This document shows, one piece after another, positions 1 to 10,097 of a stretch of 64,000 nt of DNA (position 1 is the stretch's first letter; the number at the start of each line of letters is the position of its first letter). The notes beneath the pieces are model-generated. The model was not told the DNA's origin. It searched no databases and saw only the letters and a program-made list of their open reading frames with translations. Both the position numbers and the translations under genes were made by a program. Source of the stretch: Hippopus hippopus (taxonomy: Eukaryota > Mollusca > Bivalvia > Cardiida > Cardiidae); the NCBI GenBank assembly GCA_946811185.2, contig OX328101.1, forward strand, positions 14,926,122-14,990,121, written 5' to 3'.

Positions 1-330
1 AAGAATTGTAACTCGACCTTGTGCTGTCTTTGAGTTATTTCCGTTTGATCATCATTTTTACTGCATTTAGTGCTTGTCCGGAATATAACTTTGTCATCTC
101 AAGTCAGAACCACTTCAAACTTGGTATGCATGTTTGTTGCAATATTACAGAGTACAGTGCGCAAGAACAATAACTCTGCCTAGCGCAGATTTTGAGTAAT
201 TCCACTTTGATCTTCATTTTTACAGCATTTCTTGCTTGTCCCGAACGGAACTTTGAAGTCTCAAGTCAAATTGACTTGGGACTTGGTAAACATGTTTGTT
301 GCACTACCTGCCCTTTGTGATTATTATACC
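1..330. repeat. Tandem dimer, ~163-bp unit, running off the left edge
   Basis: Positions 1-163 and 164-about 304 align along their length (AAGAA..TAACTC at each start, CTTGTCC, TCTCAAGTCA, CATGTTTGTTGCA). The unit looks like another Helitron-like minisatellite core. The rest of the array is outside the window. Confidence 0.75.
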
Positions 331-346
331 TCCTTGACAACTGACA

Positions 347-419
347 ACTATTTGATTTGTCGTCTGCAAATACTATCAGTTTGGAGATTCTACATTTGTG
401 TGGAGTGGTAAACAGTTAA
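347..419 (-). repeat. Family-M MITE fragment (end A)
   Basis: GTCGTCTGCAAATACT...TTTGG...GGTAAACAGTTAA is one terminal third of family M, abutting the full copy at 416. Confidence 0.7.
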
Positions 420-646
420 CTCTTTACCAAATGACAAAATTTAGACATGTCAAAATTGACAGCATTTGTAGACGACAAAATAAAAGTGACTCGAAAATTA
501 ATTTTTTTTTTTCCTAGAAAGGTAGAAAACATTGTGGAAAAAGGAGAAAATGCTGGTTACCAGCATTTTCTCCTTTTCCCGCAATGTTTTCAAAAGCTTT
601 TTTTCTCAGGGTTGTAAAAAGTCAGGATCGTTCGGTAAAGGGTTAA
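416..646 (+). repeat. Family-M MITE, full copy (family definition)
   Basis: About 230 bp from TTAA to TTAA. End A: TTAACTCTTTACCAAA, then GCATTTGCAGACGAC. End B: TGTGTGGTAAAGGGTTAA. The centre is a snap-back, AGAAAATGCTGG / TACCAGCATTTTCT, flanked by GGGAAAAGG / CCTTTTCCC and ACATTGTG / CACAATGT. Ends of CCCTTT type and a TTAA target (proved at 26282 and 55564) indicate a piggyBac-like MITE. I counted more than 30 copies or pieces. Orientation here is + when end A comes first. Confidence 0.9.
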
Positions 647-756
647 ACACTATTGAATAGAAGGACTGCTTAAATTCTTTTATTAGAAAAGGATAGAGTT
701 ACCATTCTAAGAATAATACTTAACAACTTCCTGTTTTGTTCAATTTTCTTTTTTAT

Positions 757-1064
757 TTCTTTACCACGTAACGAAATTTTAGATCTGTCCAAATTGAATT
801 GTGTTTGCAGACAATACAGCAAATGTAAATCAAAAATTGAAACTTATTTTCGGGTAGGAAACATATGGGAACAGGACAAATTGCTGGTTACTAGCATTTA
901 TCAACAATGATTTTAAAGGAATCTTCTCAAGGTTCAAATAAACTGTTAAAACTTGGGAACCTGGAAAACTTTGTGAAAAAATGTGAAAATGCTGGTAAGC
1001 AGCAATTTCTCCTTTTCCCACGTTTTCTTCCTTTTTGAAGACAAAAATCACAATTTTAGCAATT
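757..1064 (+). repeat. Family-M MITE, two degenerate overlapping copies
   Basis: End A (CTTTACCACGTAACGAAATTTTAGA) at 757, a worn palindrome at 880-905, then a second palindrome at 985-1020. Confidence 0.65.
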
Positions 1065-1823
1065 TTGACCCTTTAGCAGACAATGCCGAGGTTTAAAGGT
1101 GGGTATTTAGATTTTTCACATCTCACCAAATTAAAAAAATATATATATCACTGAAATTTATATAGAAAAACAATACAAATCATCAATAATTAAGAATCAT
1201 AAAATTACAAAAAAAAAAATTCTGATGGTATTCCCTTACAAGGCTACGTAGCCTCTTGAGGTATTTTTAGATTTTGCACCAGAAATCAAAAAAGCAATTT
1301 CAAGTGACTGGCACGTGACTAATGACGCTTAAATTCCATAACATAACAAATATGTAATTATTTTCCATATTGTCTTCTTCGGACGCTTTGTTTGAAGCTT
1401 TATCTGTGTATTTCCGGTATGTAAATGAGTGAGTTGTTCATGTAAAAATAGACCGTGTTTCCCGTCGGTGTCGACCTGGGCCGTAAGAAATCTCGAATTT
1501 CTCTTGTTGTCGGATGGTTTTCGACTACTGGGGTTTTATGAATGAAAATTAAAAGGCTTTGGGAGTATAAGGATGATTTTTTTGTATTTCTGTAAAGTTT
1601 TCGTCCCAAAATCTGAAGGGCCACCTTTAACGACCCTTAGAAACAAAGCTTTTAAAAATGTTGTGGGAAAAGGAGAAAATGCTGGTAACTAGTATTTTAT
1701 CCTTTTTTCACAATGTTTTCTATCCATTTCCAGAACAAATTCCACTATTTAAGCCTCATTTTAGTGGTCTGCAAATACTTTCAATTAGGACAATTTCACA
1801 TTTCTGTAGTGTGGTAAAGAGAT
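1065..1823 (-). repeat. Family-M MITE split by TTAA element P
   Basis: The left piece 1065-1096 (CCCTTTAGCAGACAATGCCGAGG) and right piece 1627-1823 (TTAACGACCCTTAG...GTGGTAAAGAG) join to a normal copy once element P is removed. Confidence 0.85.
1097..1626. mobile_element. Element P: 530-bp TTAA-inserted TIR element
   Basis: The ends AGGTGGGTATTTAGATTTTT and AAAATCTGAAGGGCCACCT are inverted and imperfect. TTAA stands on both sides (1093-1096, 1627-1630) where the host MITE consensus has one TTAA. No transposase. The ends differ from family M, so this is a second piggyBac-like family. Confidence 0.8.
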
Positions 1824-1862
1824 GAATATTATTGAATAGAACAGCATTCCCACTGGGTGTTT

Positions 1863-2085
1863 TATTTGGGGGTACATGTGCGCACCCACCAGGTTTTGAA
1901 TTGGAGGTACAAAGAAAAATTTGGGGGTACAGTGTACCCCCTTGATTTTGAATTGGAGGTACAAAGAAAAATTTGGGGGTACAGTGTAGTCCCTAGGTTT
2001 TGAATTGGGGGTTAAGAAATATTTAGGGGTACAGTGTACCCCCTAGGTTTTGAATTGGGGGTACAAAGAAAAATTAGGTGCTAAA
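1863..2085. repeat. Minisatellite, ~52-bp unit, 4-5 copies
   Basis: The unit contains GGGGGTACAGTGTACCCCC, itself a small hairpin, then TTTTGAATTGGGGGTACAAAG. Units start near 1865, 1920, 1972, 2022 and 2072. Confidence 0.8.
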
Positions 2086-2129
2086 TGTAATGTTTGGACT
2101 GTAGGTTGCAGGCGATTTGAACCGCCATA

Positions 2130-2350
2130 TTAACCCTGTATCACACAATCCTGTGTTTTCACGACCCTGAATAAACAGCCTTTTGAAAACGTTGTGGGAA
2201 AAGTAGAAAATGCTGATTTTCTCCTTTTCCCACAACGTTTTCTACCCTATTACAGACAACGCTTGTAATTTGAGTGACCTGTAGTTTGTCGTCTGCAAAT
2301 AGCTCTAAATTTGGACAAATACAAAATATTGTTGTTTGGTAAAGAGTTAA
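2130..2350 (-). repeat. Family-M MITE, full copy, shortened palindrome
   Basis: TTAACCCTGTATCACACAA at the left and GTTTGGTAAAGAGTTAA at the right. The centre has lost its GGTAACCAGC middle, leaving AGAAAATGCTGATTTTCTCC. Confidence 0.85.
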
Positions 2351-2515
2351 AGGCTTTTTTGTGTCACAAAGTCATGGATATTTTATTGTTGAATCATTAA
2401 AAATAATATTACTATAGCTCGGAATATTATATGGATGTATCATGTCTCCGTGGCATGGTCAGACTTAGACATAATGGCAGTGTCAGTCAAGATTAAAAAA
2501 CAGAACAGGGCCACG

Positions 2516-3982
2516 TTTTTAGCTCCACTGGCCGAAGGCCAGCGGGCTTATGTCATGGCCTGTTGTCCGTCGTGCGTCCGTCCGTCCGTCCGTGCGTTAA
2601 CTTTTTTTTAAAACGTCTTCTTCTCTGAAACTACCCATCCAATTTTGATGAAACTTCACAGAAATGATCCTGCCATGGTCCTCTTCAGAATTTCTTGAAA
2701 GAATTTAATTCCTTCAAAAACTCTGGTTGCCATGGCAACAAAACTGAAAAATTTTGAAAATCTTTGAAAATCTTCTTGTCTGAAACCGTAAGGCCAAGGG
2801 CTACCAAATTTGGCATGTAGCTTTATCTAGTGGACCTCTACCAAGTTTCTTCAATTTATAGCCCTGGGGTCAAAATTGGCCCCGCCCCGGGGGTTACAAG
2901 TTATACATGGGCTTATTTAGGGAGAACTTTAAAATTCCTCTTCTACCTAGCCATAGGGCCTAGAGCTACCAAATTTGGCATGTAGCTTTATCTAGTGGAC
3001 CTCTGCCAAGATTGTTCAAATTATAGCCCTGGGGTCAAATTAGGCCCTGCCGGGGGGTAACAAGTTTTACATGGGCTTATATAACAAGTTTTACATGGGC
3101 TTATATAGAGAGAACTTTAAAATTCTTCTTTGACCTAGCCATGGGGCCTAGGGCGACCAAATTTGGCATGTAGCTTTATCTAGTGGACCTGTACCAAGGG
3201 TGTCCAAATTATAGCCGAGGGTCAAATTTGACTTCGCTCCAGGGGGTAACATGTTTTACATGGGCGGGCTTATATAGGAAAATCTTTCGCATCTAGCTAT
3301 AAGGGCTAGGGCTATCAAATTTTGCATTTAGCTTTATCTAGGGGGTCTCTATCAAGGGTGCCCAAATTATAGCCCAGGGGGTCAAATGTAGCCCCACCCC
3401 AGGGGGTCACAAGTTCTACATGGTCTTATATAAGGAAACTTTAATAATCTACTTGTACATAGCCATATTTAGGCCTAGGGCTACCAAATTTTGCATGTAA
3501 CTTTATATAATGGGCCTCTACCAAGAGGGCCCAAATTTTAACTTTGGGGGTCAAGTTTGACTCCACACCAGGGGTCACAAGTTTTACATTGGCTTTTATA
3601 GTGAAAACTTGATAAACCTGTGTCATGGATCACATATTTTACAGGGCCTTTTATTCAGCAAACTTGTTTTACATGACTTTTTATTGGGCAAGATTAAAAA
3701 ATCTTTTTGTTTATAACCACACATTCTAGTTTCATATTGTAGGTCTGGGGTCAAAATTGCCTTCATTCCAGGGATCGCAAGTTTAACATGGGCTTCAAAA
3801 TATTGTCACTTCAATTTAAACATTAATCAAGGGAAATAACTCTTTTTATGAAAGATAAAGTTCGTTACTATTTACCTCCCTTGATTATCAAGCTGCAGTG
3901 ATACATGATTGGTGCTAGACAAGTTTTTTAGCTCCACTGGCCAAAGGCCAGCAGGCTTATGTTATGGCCCGTTGTCCGTTGT
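2516..3982 (+). mobile_element. Type B Helitron-like composite (inverted partner of 48912-50400)
   Basis: It starts TTTTTAGCTCCACTGGCCGA, a head that can fold (CTGGCCGAAGGCCAG), then (GTCC)n. Core units of about 164 bp carry AGTGGACCTCTACCAAG (positions 2831, 2995, 3182). At 3645-3925 a different block leads into a second TTTTTTAGCTCCACTGGCC head at 3928. No coding potential; the 61-residue frame at 3441-3626 is only core repeat. Confidence 0.85.
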
Positions 3983-4825
3983 GCGTCCATCCGTATGTTT
4001 TTAGCTCACTTGAGCACAACGTGCTCAAGGGGAGCTTTTAGGATCACCTGGTGTCCGTCGTGCGTCGTGTGTCGTCAACAATTCTTTAAACATCAACTCC
4101 TCCTAAACCACTGGGCGGATTTGGACCAAACTTGGCTGGAATGTTCCTTGGAAGGTCCTCTTTAAAAACTGTTCACAGAATTTGATTCCATCAAAAACTC
4201 TGGTTGCCATTGCAACCAAATGGAATTTTTTAGGGAATTCTTTAAAAATCTTCTCTGATGAAACCACGGGTCAGATTTTGAAATAATTTCACAGATATGC
4301 TCCTTGGGTGACCCTTTTTAAAAATTGTTCGTAAAATTTTGATCCGTCAAAAAATGCGGCTCTGGTGAATGGAGGCTTCTTGCACCATATAGAAATGAAG
4401 GAATTCTTCAAAATTCTTCTTCTCTGAAACCGCTGGTCAGATTTCGAAATAATTTCACAGGATTGTTCCTTGGGTGACCCTTTTCAAAAACTGTTCGTAA
4501 AATTTTGATCTATCAAAAAACGTGGCTCTGGTGAATGGGGGCTTCTTGCACTATACAGAAATGAAGGAATTCTTTAAAAATCTTCTCCTCTGAAACAGCA
4601 GGTCAGATTTTGAAATAATTTCACAGGATTGTTGCTTGGGTGACCTTTTTCAAAAATTGTTCGTAAAATTTTGATCCGTCAAAAAATGTGGCTCTGGTGA
4701 ATGGGGGCTACTTGCACTATATGGAAATTTAGAAATTCTTAAATATTCTTCTTCTCTGAAACGACTGGTCAGAATTTTACTTAATAGCCAGTGGAGCGAT
4801 ACAGGGCCATCATGGCCCTCTTGTT
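3928..4825 (+). mobile_element. Composite Helitron-like element: type B head, type C core, type B end
   Basis: The type B head at 3928 is cut at about 3995 by a type C head (TTTTTAGCTCACTTGAGCAC, foldable GAGCACAACGTGCTC). Type C core units follow (CCTTGGGTGACCCTTTT with FTTCGTAAAATTTTGATC-like spacing) to about 4775. The element ends with a type B tail AGCCAGTGGAGCGATACAGG and the GGGCCATCATGGCCC hairpin plus TCTTG. It shows a core of one type inside the ends of another. Confidence 0.75.
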
Positions 4826-6221
4826 TGATAGTCGATGGCCTTTGCTGAAGGATTTTTGGCTTTCCTTTCTCAAAGTCTGAAGTACATTAGTGCTGCTTTA
4901 GAAAGGAAGCATAGACAGATTGAAACTCATTGTCGAAGACGATGCACATAGATTTAGCTATTTCAATTTCACAGGAGGGCAGGTTGATCAGCTCATTGTA
5001 AGCTTAAACTCTGTCAGATAAAAGCCATGCCATGTTAGAGGAAAATAGAACAAAATATGAAATGAATGAATCACTTATGTCAACCTACCTACCGGTATCT
5101 CACATCTTGATGCTGTAAAACATTTTTACAGTTTTTGTTGTGATGACATTTTTCTGCGGTAGATGCCATACATATGTACGCAAAACGAAAATTACATGTT
5201 CAATTTGTGACTAGATTTTTCAGCTTTTATATGTCAAAAAAGGTGTTTTTACCAATTACTCCGCATCATAATTTTCAAAAGAAATTAATAACTAAATTTC
5301 CTGTACACTTGGCAGATTTTGGCACCTAATCCTTAAAGAAAGATTGTAGCGAAATATTTCAAACAGGCAAGGTAGTTGCAAAATATATACAGTGAAAATA
5401 TGTAGTAACCGGCTTTAAACTTGAGAACATGGCCTGGTACCCACTTACAAGGGAGACTACCTCCGTTGTACACATTTTTTTTTTAAAGTTAGGCATGCGA
5501 TTTATAATTGTGTTTAAAGATGATCGCTACAGTTTCACCATTTTATGAAAACATTCAGAATTTCATGAAACTTTGTTTGGTGATAGTTTATTATCAGATC
5601 TACAAAAATAGGAGATAAAAAAAGGGGGTCACCAACTTTGGGGAAATTCTATGAATATTTCTTTTAGTACACCCTGCATTGCGGCTGTTCAGGATGAAAT
5701 TTCACCTATGAAAACTAAGTCGATGTATATTTTTTTAAATGACAACAATTATAACCAAATTTTCTGTCATTGTATTGGTGAAACATCAAATTTAATGAAA
5801 AAAATAATTTAGAGTATACTGAGTATCAATCTTAAAAAAAAAACCCTTAAATTATGACTAAAACACCTTTATTTTGGATAAAAAACCAAAAAATACAGAA
5901 AGTATCTTTTACATTAATTTTTTTTAATGTTCTAATATTCAGATTTTTCTTATTTTTTCTATGAATAATATTCAGGTACTAAACTAAAAGAATCAGGCTT
6001 AAAACAAATAGGTCAACAGCCTTATTTTTTAAGAAAACACATTTTAAGTTTGTGGGTGGAGCACAAACTAAGGAGTAAATGTAGGGTTTGTCAAAGACAT
6101 AGACATTATATGAAGTAAATTATCTCAATTTTTCAACAATACAACAATGCTTATAAGAATCAAGTTTGTTGCTCATAATAAACCAATCCATAGCATATAA
6201 ATGTAATCCTGATGTTACCAT
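4826..6221. other. No gene recognised
   Basis: AT-rich sequence with stop codons in all frames, no repeat ends recognised, and several poly-T/poly-A tracts around 5820-5960. Presumed intronic or intergenic. Confidence 0.6.
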
Positions 6222-6447
6222 TTAACCCATTACCAAATGACTAATTTTGGACTCTTCTTAATTTGACGCGTTTGCAGACGCTAAACCAAAACCTGGTATT
6301 TATGTATCACAGTTCTTTGATGGGTCAGAAATCATTGCGCGAAAAGGAGAAATCAATCAAGGCAGCAATTTGTCCTTTTGACATCAATCTTTTCTAATGT
6401 TGTCTACTGCAGACTCATCAAGGTAAGGGATAACCTGGTAAAGGAGA
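6222..6447 (+). repeat. Family-M MITE, degenerate
   Basis: TTAACCCATTACCAAATGAC, CGTTTGCAGACGC, a worn centre (GAGAAATCAATCAAGG...CCTTTTGACA) and GGTAAAGGAG at the right. A further end-A fragment lies at 6480-6536. Confidence 0.65.
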
Positions 6448-6716
6448 AAGAACTATGTACAGCTCCTCGTTTTCTGCAAGTCTTTACCAAGTGACATAAT
6501 TTTGGACTAGACCAAACTGACAGCATCTGCATCTAAAAAGATGTTTTAGCTCGACGATACGTCTGCCAGATAGAGCGCTAGTAGTAGCATCTGTGTCCGT
6601 ATTTCCGTTGTTAGGTGACGTAGTTAGGTGATTCACTTCGACTTTCATTCCGATCTTTTGAAAGCGTTATTTCGTATTCTTGCCTCGCATATAATTATTT
6701 GGCTCGATTCAAATAC

Positions 6717-9124
6717 TTTTTAACTCACCTGAGCACAACATGCTCAAGGGGAGCTTTTAGGGGCACGCTGTGTCCGTCGTGCGTCGTCCGTCGTCAACAA
6801 TTTTTTAAACATCTTCTCCTCCTAAACCGCTTGGCCGATTTGGACCAAACTTGGCCGGAATGTTCCTTGGGAAGTCCTCTTTAAAAATTGTTCACAGAAT
6901 TTGATTTCATCAAAAACGCTGGTTGCCATGGCAACCAAATAGAATTTTTCATGAAATTCTTTAAAAATCTTCTCCTCTGAAACGGCTGGTCAGATTTTGA
7001 AATAATTTCACAGATACGTTCCTTGGGTGACCCTTTTCAAAAGTTGTTTGCGAAATTTTGATCCGTCGAAAAATATGGCAGTGGTGGAAAGGGGGGGGAG
7101 GAGGGGGGGCGGCTCTTGGCATCCATCGGTGTCAACAATTCTATAAAAATCTTCTCCTCTGAAACTGGTGGTCAGATTTTGAAATAATTTCAAATATGTT
7201 CCTTGGGTGACCCTTTTCAAAAATTGTTCGCGAAATTTTAGTCTGTCGAAAACATGGCCGTGGTGGAGGGGGGGGGCCTCTTGGCGTCCAGCGGTGTCAA
7301 CAATTCTTTAAACATCTCCTCCTACACCGCTTGGCCAATTTGGACCATACTTGGCTGGAATGTTCCTTGGGAGGTCCTCTTTAAAAAATGTTCACAGAAT
7401 TTGATTTCATCAAAAACTCTGGTTGCCATGGCAACCAAATGGAATTTTCCAAGAAATTCTTTAAAAATCTTCTCCTCTGAAACCGCTGGTCAGATTTTGA
7501 AATAATTTCACAAATATGTTCCTTGGGTGACCCTTTTCAAAAATTGTTCACGAAATTTGGATTGGTCGAAAAACATGGCCATGGTAGAAGGGGGGGGCTC
7601 TTAGCGTCCAGTGGTGTCAACAATTCTATACAAATCTTCTCCTCTGAAACTGGTGGTCAGATTTTGAAATAATTTCACAGAAATGTTCCTTGGGTGACCC
7701 TTTTCAAAACTTGTTCGCGAAATTTTGATCCGTCGAAAAACATGGCCGTGGTCGAGGGGGGGGGGCTCTTGGCCTATCCTAAAATTTATTTGCAGAATTC
7801 TGATTTGTCAAAAACATGGCTGTGGTGATGATTGTAGGGGTGGTGACAGATTTTGAAATGATTTTTACAGATGACCCTTTTTAAAAATTGTTCGCGAAAT
7901 TTTTATCCGTTAAAAAACATGGCCATTGTGGAGGGGGGGGCTCTTGGCATCCAGCGGTGTCAACAATTCTTTAAACATCTCCTCCTCCTAAATCACTTGG
8001 CCGATTTGGACCAAACTTGGCTGGAATGTTCCTTTGGACGTCCCCTTTGAAAATTGTTCACAGAATTTGATTCATCAAAAACTCTGGTTGCCATGGCAAC
8101 CAAATGGAATTTTCCAAGAAATTCTTTGATAATCTTCTCCTCTGAAACCACTGGTCAGATTTTGAAATAATTTCACGGATATGTTCCTTGGGTAACCCTT
8201 TTTAAAGTTTGTTTGCGTAATTTTGATCCATCAAAAAACATGGCTTGGGTGTGGATGGGCATCTTTGCACTGTATGGACTTGAAGAAATTCTTTGAAATT
8301 CTTCTTCTCCTAAATCACTTGTCAGATTTTGAAATAATTTCAGAAATGTTCCTTAGGTGCCCCTTTTGAAAATTTATTCGCGAAATTTTGATCTGTCAGG
8401 AAACATGGCTGTGGTGGGTGGAAGCTATTTGCTCTCTGAGGACATGAAGAAATTCTTAAAAATTTTGTCTTCTCTGAAACCACAATTCAGACTTTGAAGT
8501 TATTTCACAGAAATGATCCTTATATTATACCCCTTATTTAGCTTAGCTGTTTTCAAAGAAAACACCGAGGTATTGACATAGCCCTGTTGGCGTCATCTGC
8601 GTTGTTGTTGTTGTGCAAAAACTTTGACATTTTGTTATATCTCGGCTTCCACTCCACACATGTACTTAAAACTCGGAATAATTGTTCACTAGTAAAAAGC
8701 AACCCATACAATGAGGGCAGTTAACTCCAAAATTGTTTTGTAAAAATTATGCCCCTTTTGCGATTTGGAATTTTATTTTACTATCCAGCAAGGTTCCAAC
8801 AGCCAATCATTGGCACTCTCATGAGGTGCTCATGTTCAACTTAATATTTTTAGCCACTATCGGGTATGTGCTCTTGTTCAAGATAAGGTCTTTGGGTGAC
8901 CTATCCTAAAATCTATTTGCAGAATTCCGATTCGTCAAAAACATGGCTGTGGTGATGATTGTAGGGGTGGTGACAGATTTTGAAATGATTTTTACAGGTG
9001 ACCTTTTTATAATTGCTTGGCAAAATACTGATTTTGTTCCCAAAATTTCAATACTTTAAAAAAAGTTGGTTATTGTCCTCTTAAAAATTCAGGTGAGCAA
9101 TCCAGGGCCATCTTGGCCCTCTTG
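6717..9124 (+). mobile_element. Helitron-like element, type C
   Basis: The head is TTTTTAACTCACCTGAGCAC with the GAGCACAACATGCTC fold. The core is built from two alternating modules, one with TTGCCATGGCAACCAAAT and one with TTCCTTGGGTGACCCTTTTC, at spacings near 166-180 bp. Many modules carry a run of 7-10 G (about 7088, 7266, 7590, 7755, 7930). The tail is AGGTGAGC, a GGGCCATCTTGGCCC hairpin and TCTTG. Type J is nested at about 8526-8848. Confidence 0.8.
8526..8848 (+). mobile_element. Type J Helitron-like fragment inside type C
   Basis: The head TTATACCCC leads to a short body and a GGCACTCTCATGAGGTGCTC hairpin-like end. The last 80 bp are the reverse complement of 14608-14690, where the hairpin is GCACCCGCATGCGGTGC plus TCTTG. 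Confidence 0.6.
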
Positions 9125-9126
9125 TT

Positions 9127-9236
9127 TACCATTTCAGCGATTCAAATCATCATTAATTTGGTCTACATTTCATTCGTCATGTGCAAATGCTTTCGTTTTG
9201 GACAAGACTAAAATTACATCATTTGGTAAAGGGTTG
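9127..9236 (-). repeat. Family-M MITE fragment (end A)
   Basis: TGTGCAAATGCTTTCGTTTTGGAC...CATTTGGTAAAGGGTT directly after the type C tail; the other half is lost. Confidence 0.7.
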
Positions 9237-9249
9237 AGGGTTTGGTAGA

Positions 9250-10097
9250 TGCTATATGCTTTGAAAGTAATGTGGGAGAAATTGGCCAGCCGATGTTTTG
9301 GACAGAACAATCTTGCCAAGGACAATTTAGCCAGCCGAAAAACGTACGGTAGGACAATTTGTCAAGATAAACGCGAGCAGCCAAAAGTAATCACTTTGAT
9401 AGTCATAATACAGGCACATTCTATACGACTTATTCATCATATCCATCATTCAATATGGATATTATTGATAATATCTGACAATATGTTACAGTATAGTTTC
9501 AAAAGTTGCAAAAGTTACAGAAAAGAATACATGTATTTATATTTTCTTAATCTTTTATAAAAGGTTGGTAGGTATTGTTCATGATGAGTGATATCTAAAG
9601 CTTGAAAATCGATATTACTGGTCAGAATAGTCACTTACATTCTACGTTTTATTGCTGTCGATTGGCAGACATATATCTTTAGCATTCCGTTAAACTACTA
9701 ATTTGTAAGGGACGGAGAGTTCCTACGTGACTCAGTTATAAAATGTCTATCCCATACATAGTTCAAACAACTGCCAATTGATTTGTGATTTCAAACCACT
9801 GTGGTTAGTCATTGTCGACCGATTACAGTGCTGACAGCACTTTGATTTCTGATAAAGGTGCATATATCCACACACCTACAAACATTCCAAAATTTTGTGG
9901 GGGGTTAGTTATTTTCTAGTTTTGTACACCTTGAATCCAAAATTTTACAATTCTCAATTCCAAGATTACTGAAGGGACTTCTCTAATTAGACTGTACAAA
10001 ACTTTGATGAAAACTGTAAAAGGTGATTTTACCAAGTCTGACTTTTTATTCATGACTTAAAATGCATTTTCATTATCAAAGCCTTGAGAACACTGAT
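9250..10097. other. No gene recognised
   Basis: A 103-codon + strand frame at 9249-9560 has biased, low-information composition and no motif; I do not call it a gene. The GGCCAGCCGA / TAGCCAGCCGA direct repeats at 9285-9340 are the only visible structure. Confidence 0.55.

Noticed and set aside
3441..3626. Identical 61-residue frames at 3441-3626 (-) and 49270-49455 (+)
   Set aside because: Both lie in the type B Helitron-like core; identity reflects the recent inverted copy, not a conserved protein.
9249..9560. 103-codon plus-strand frame
   Set aside because: Starts inside a MITE tail, hydrophobic low-information C-terminus, no homology recognised; consistent with chance in AT-rich DNA.
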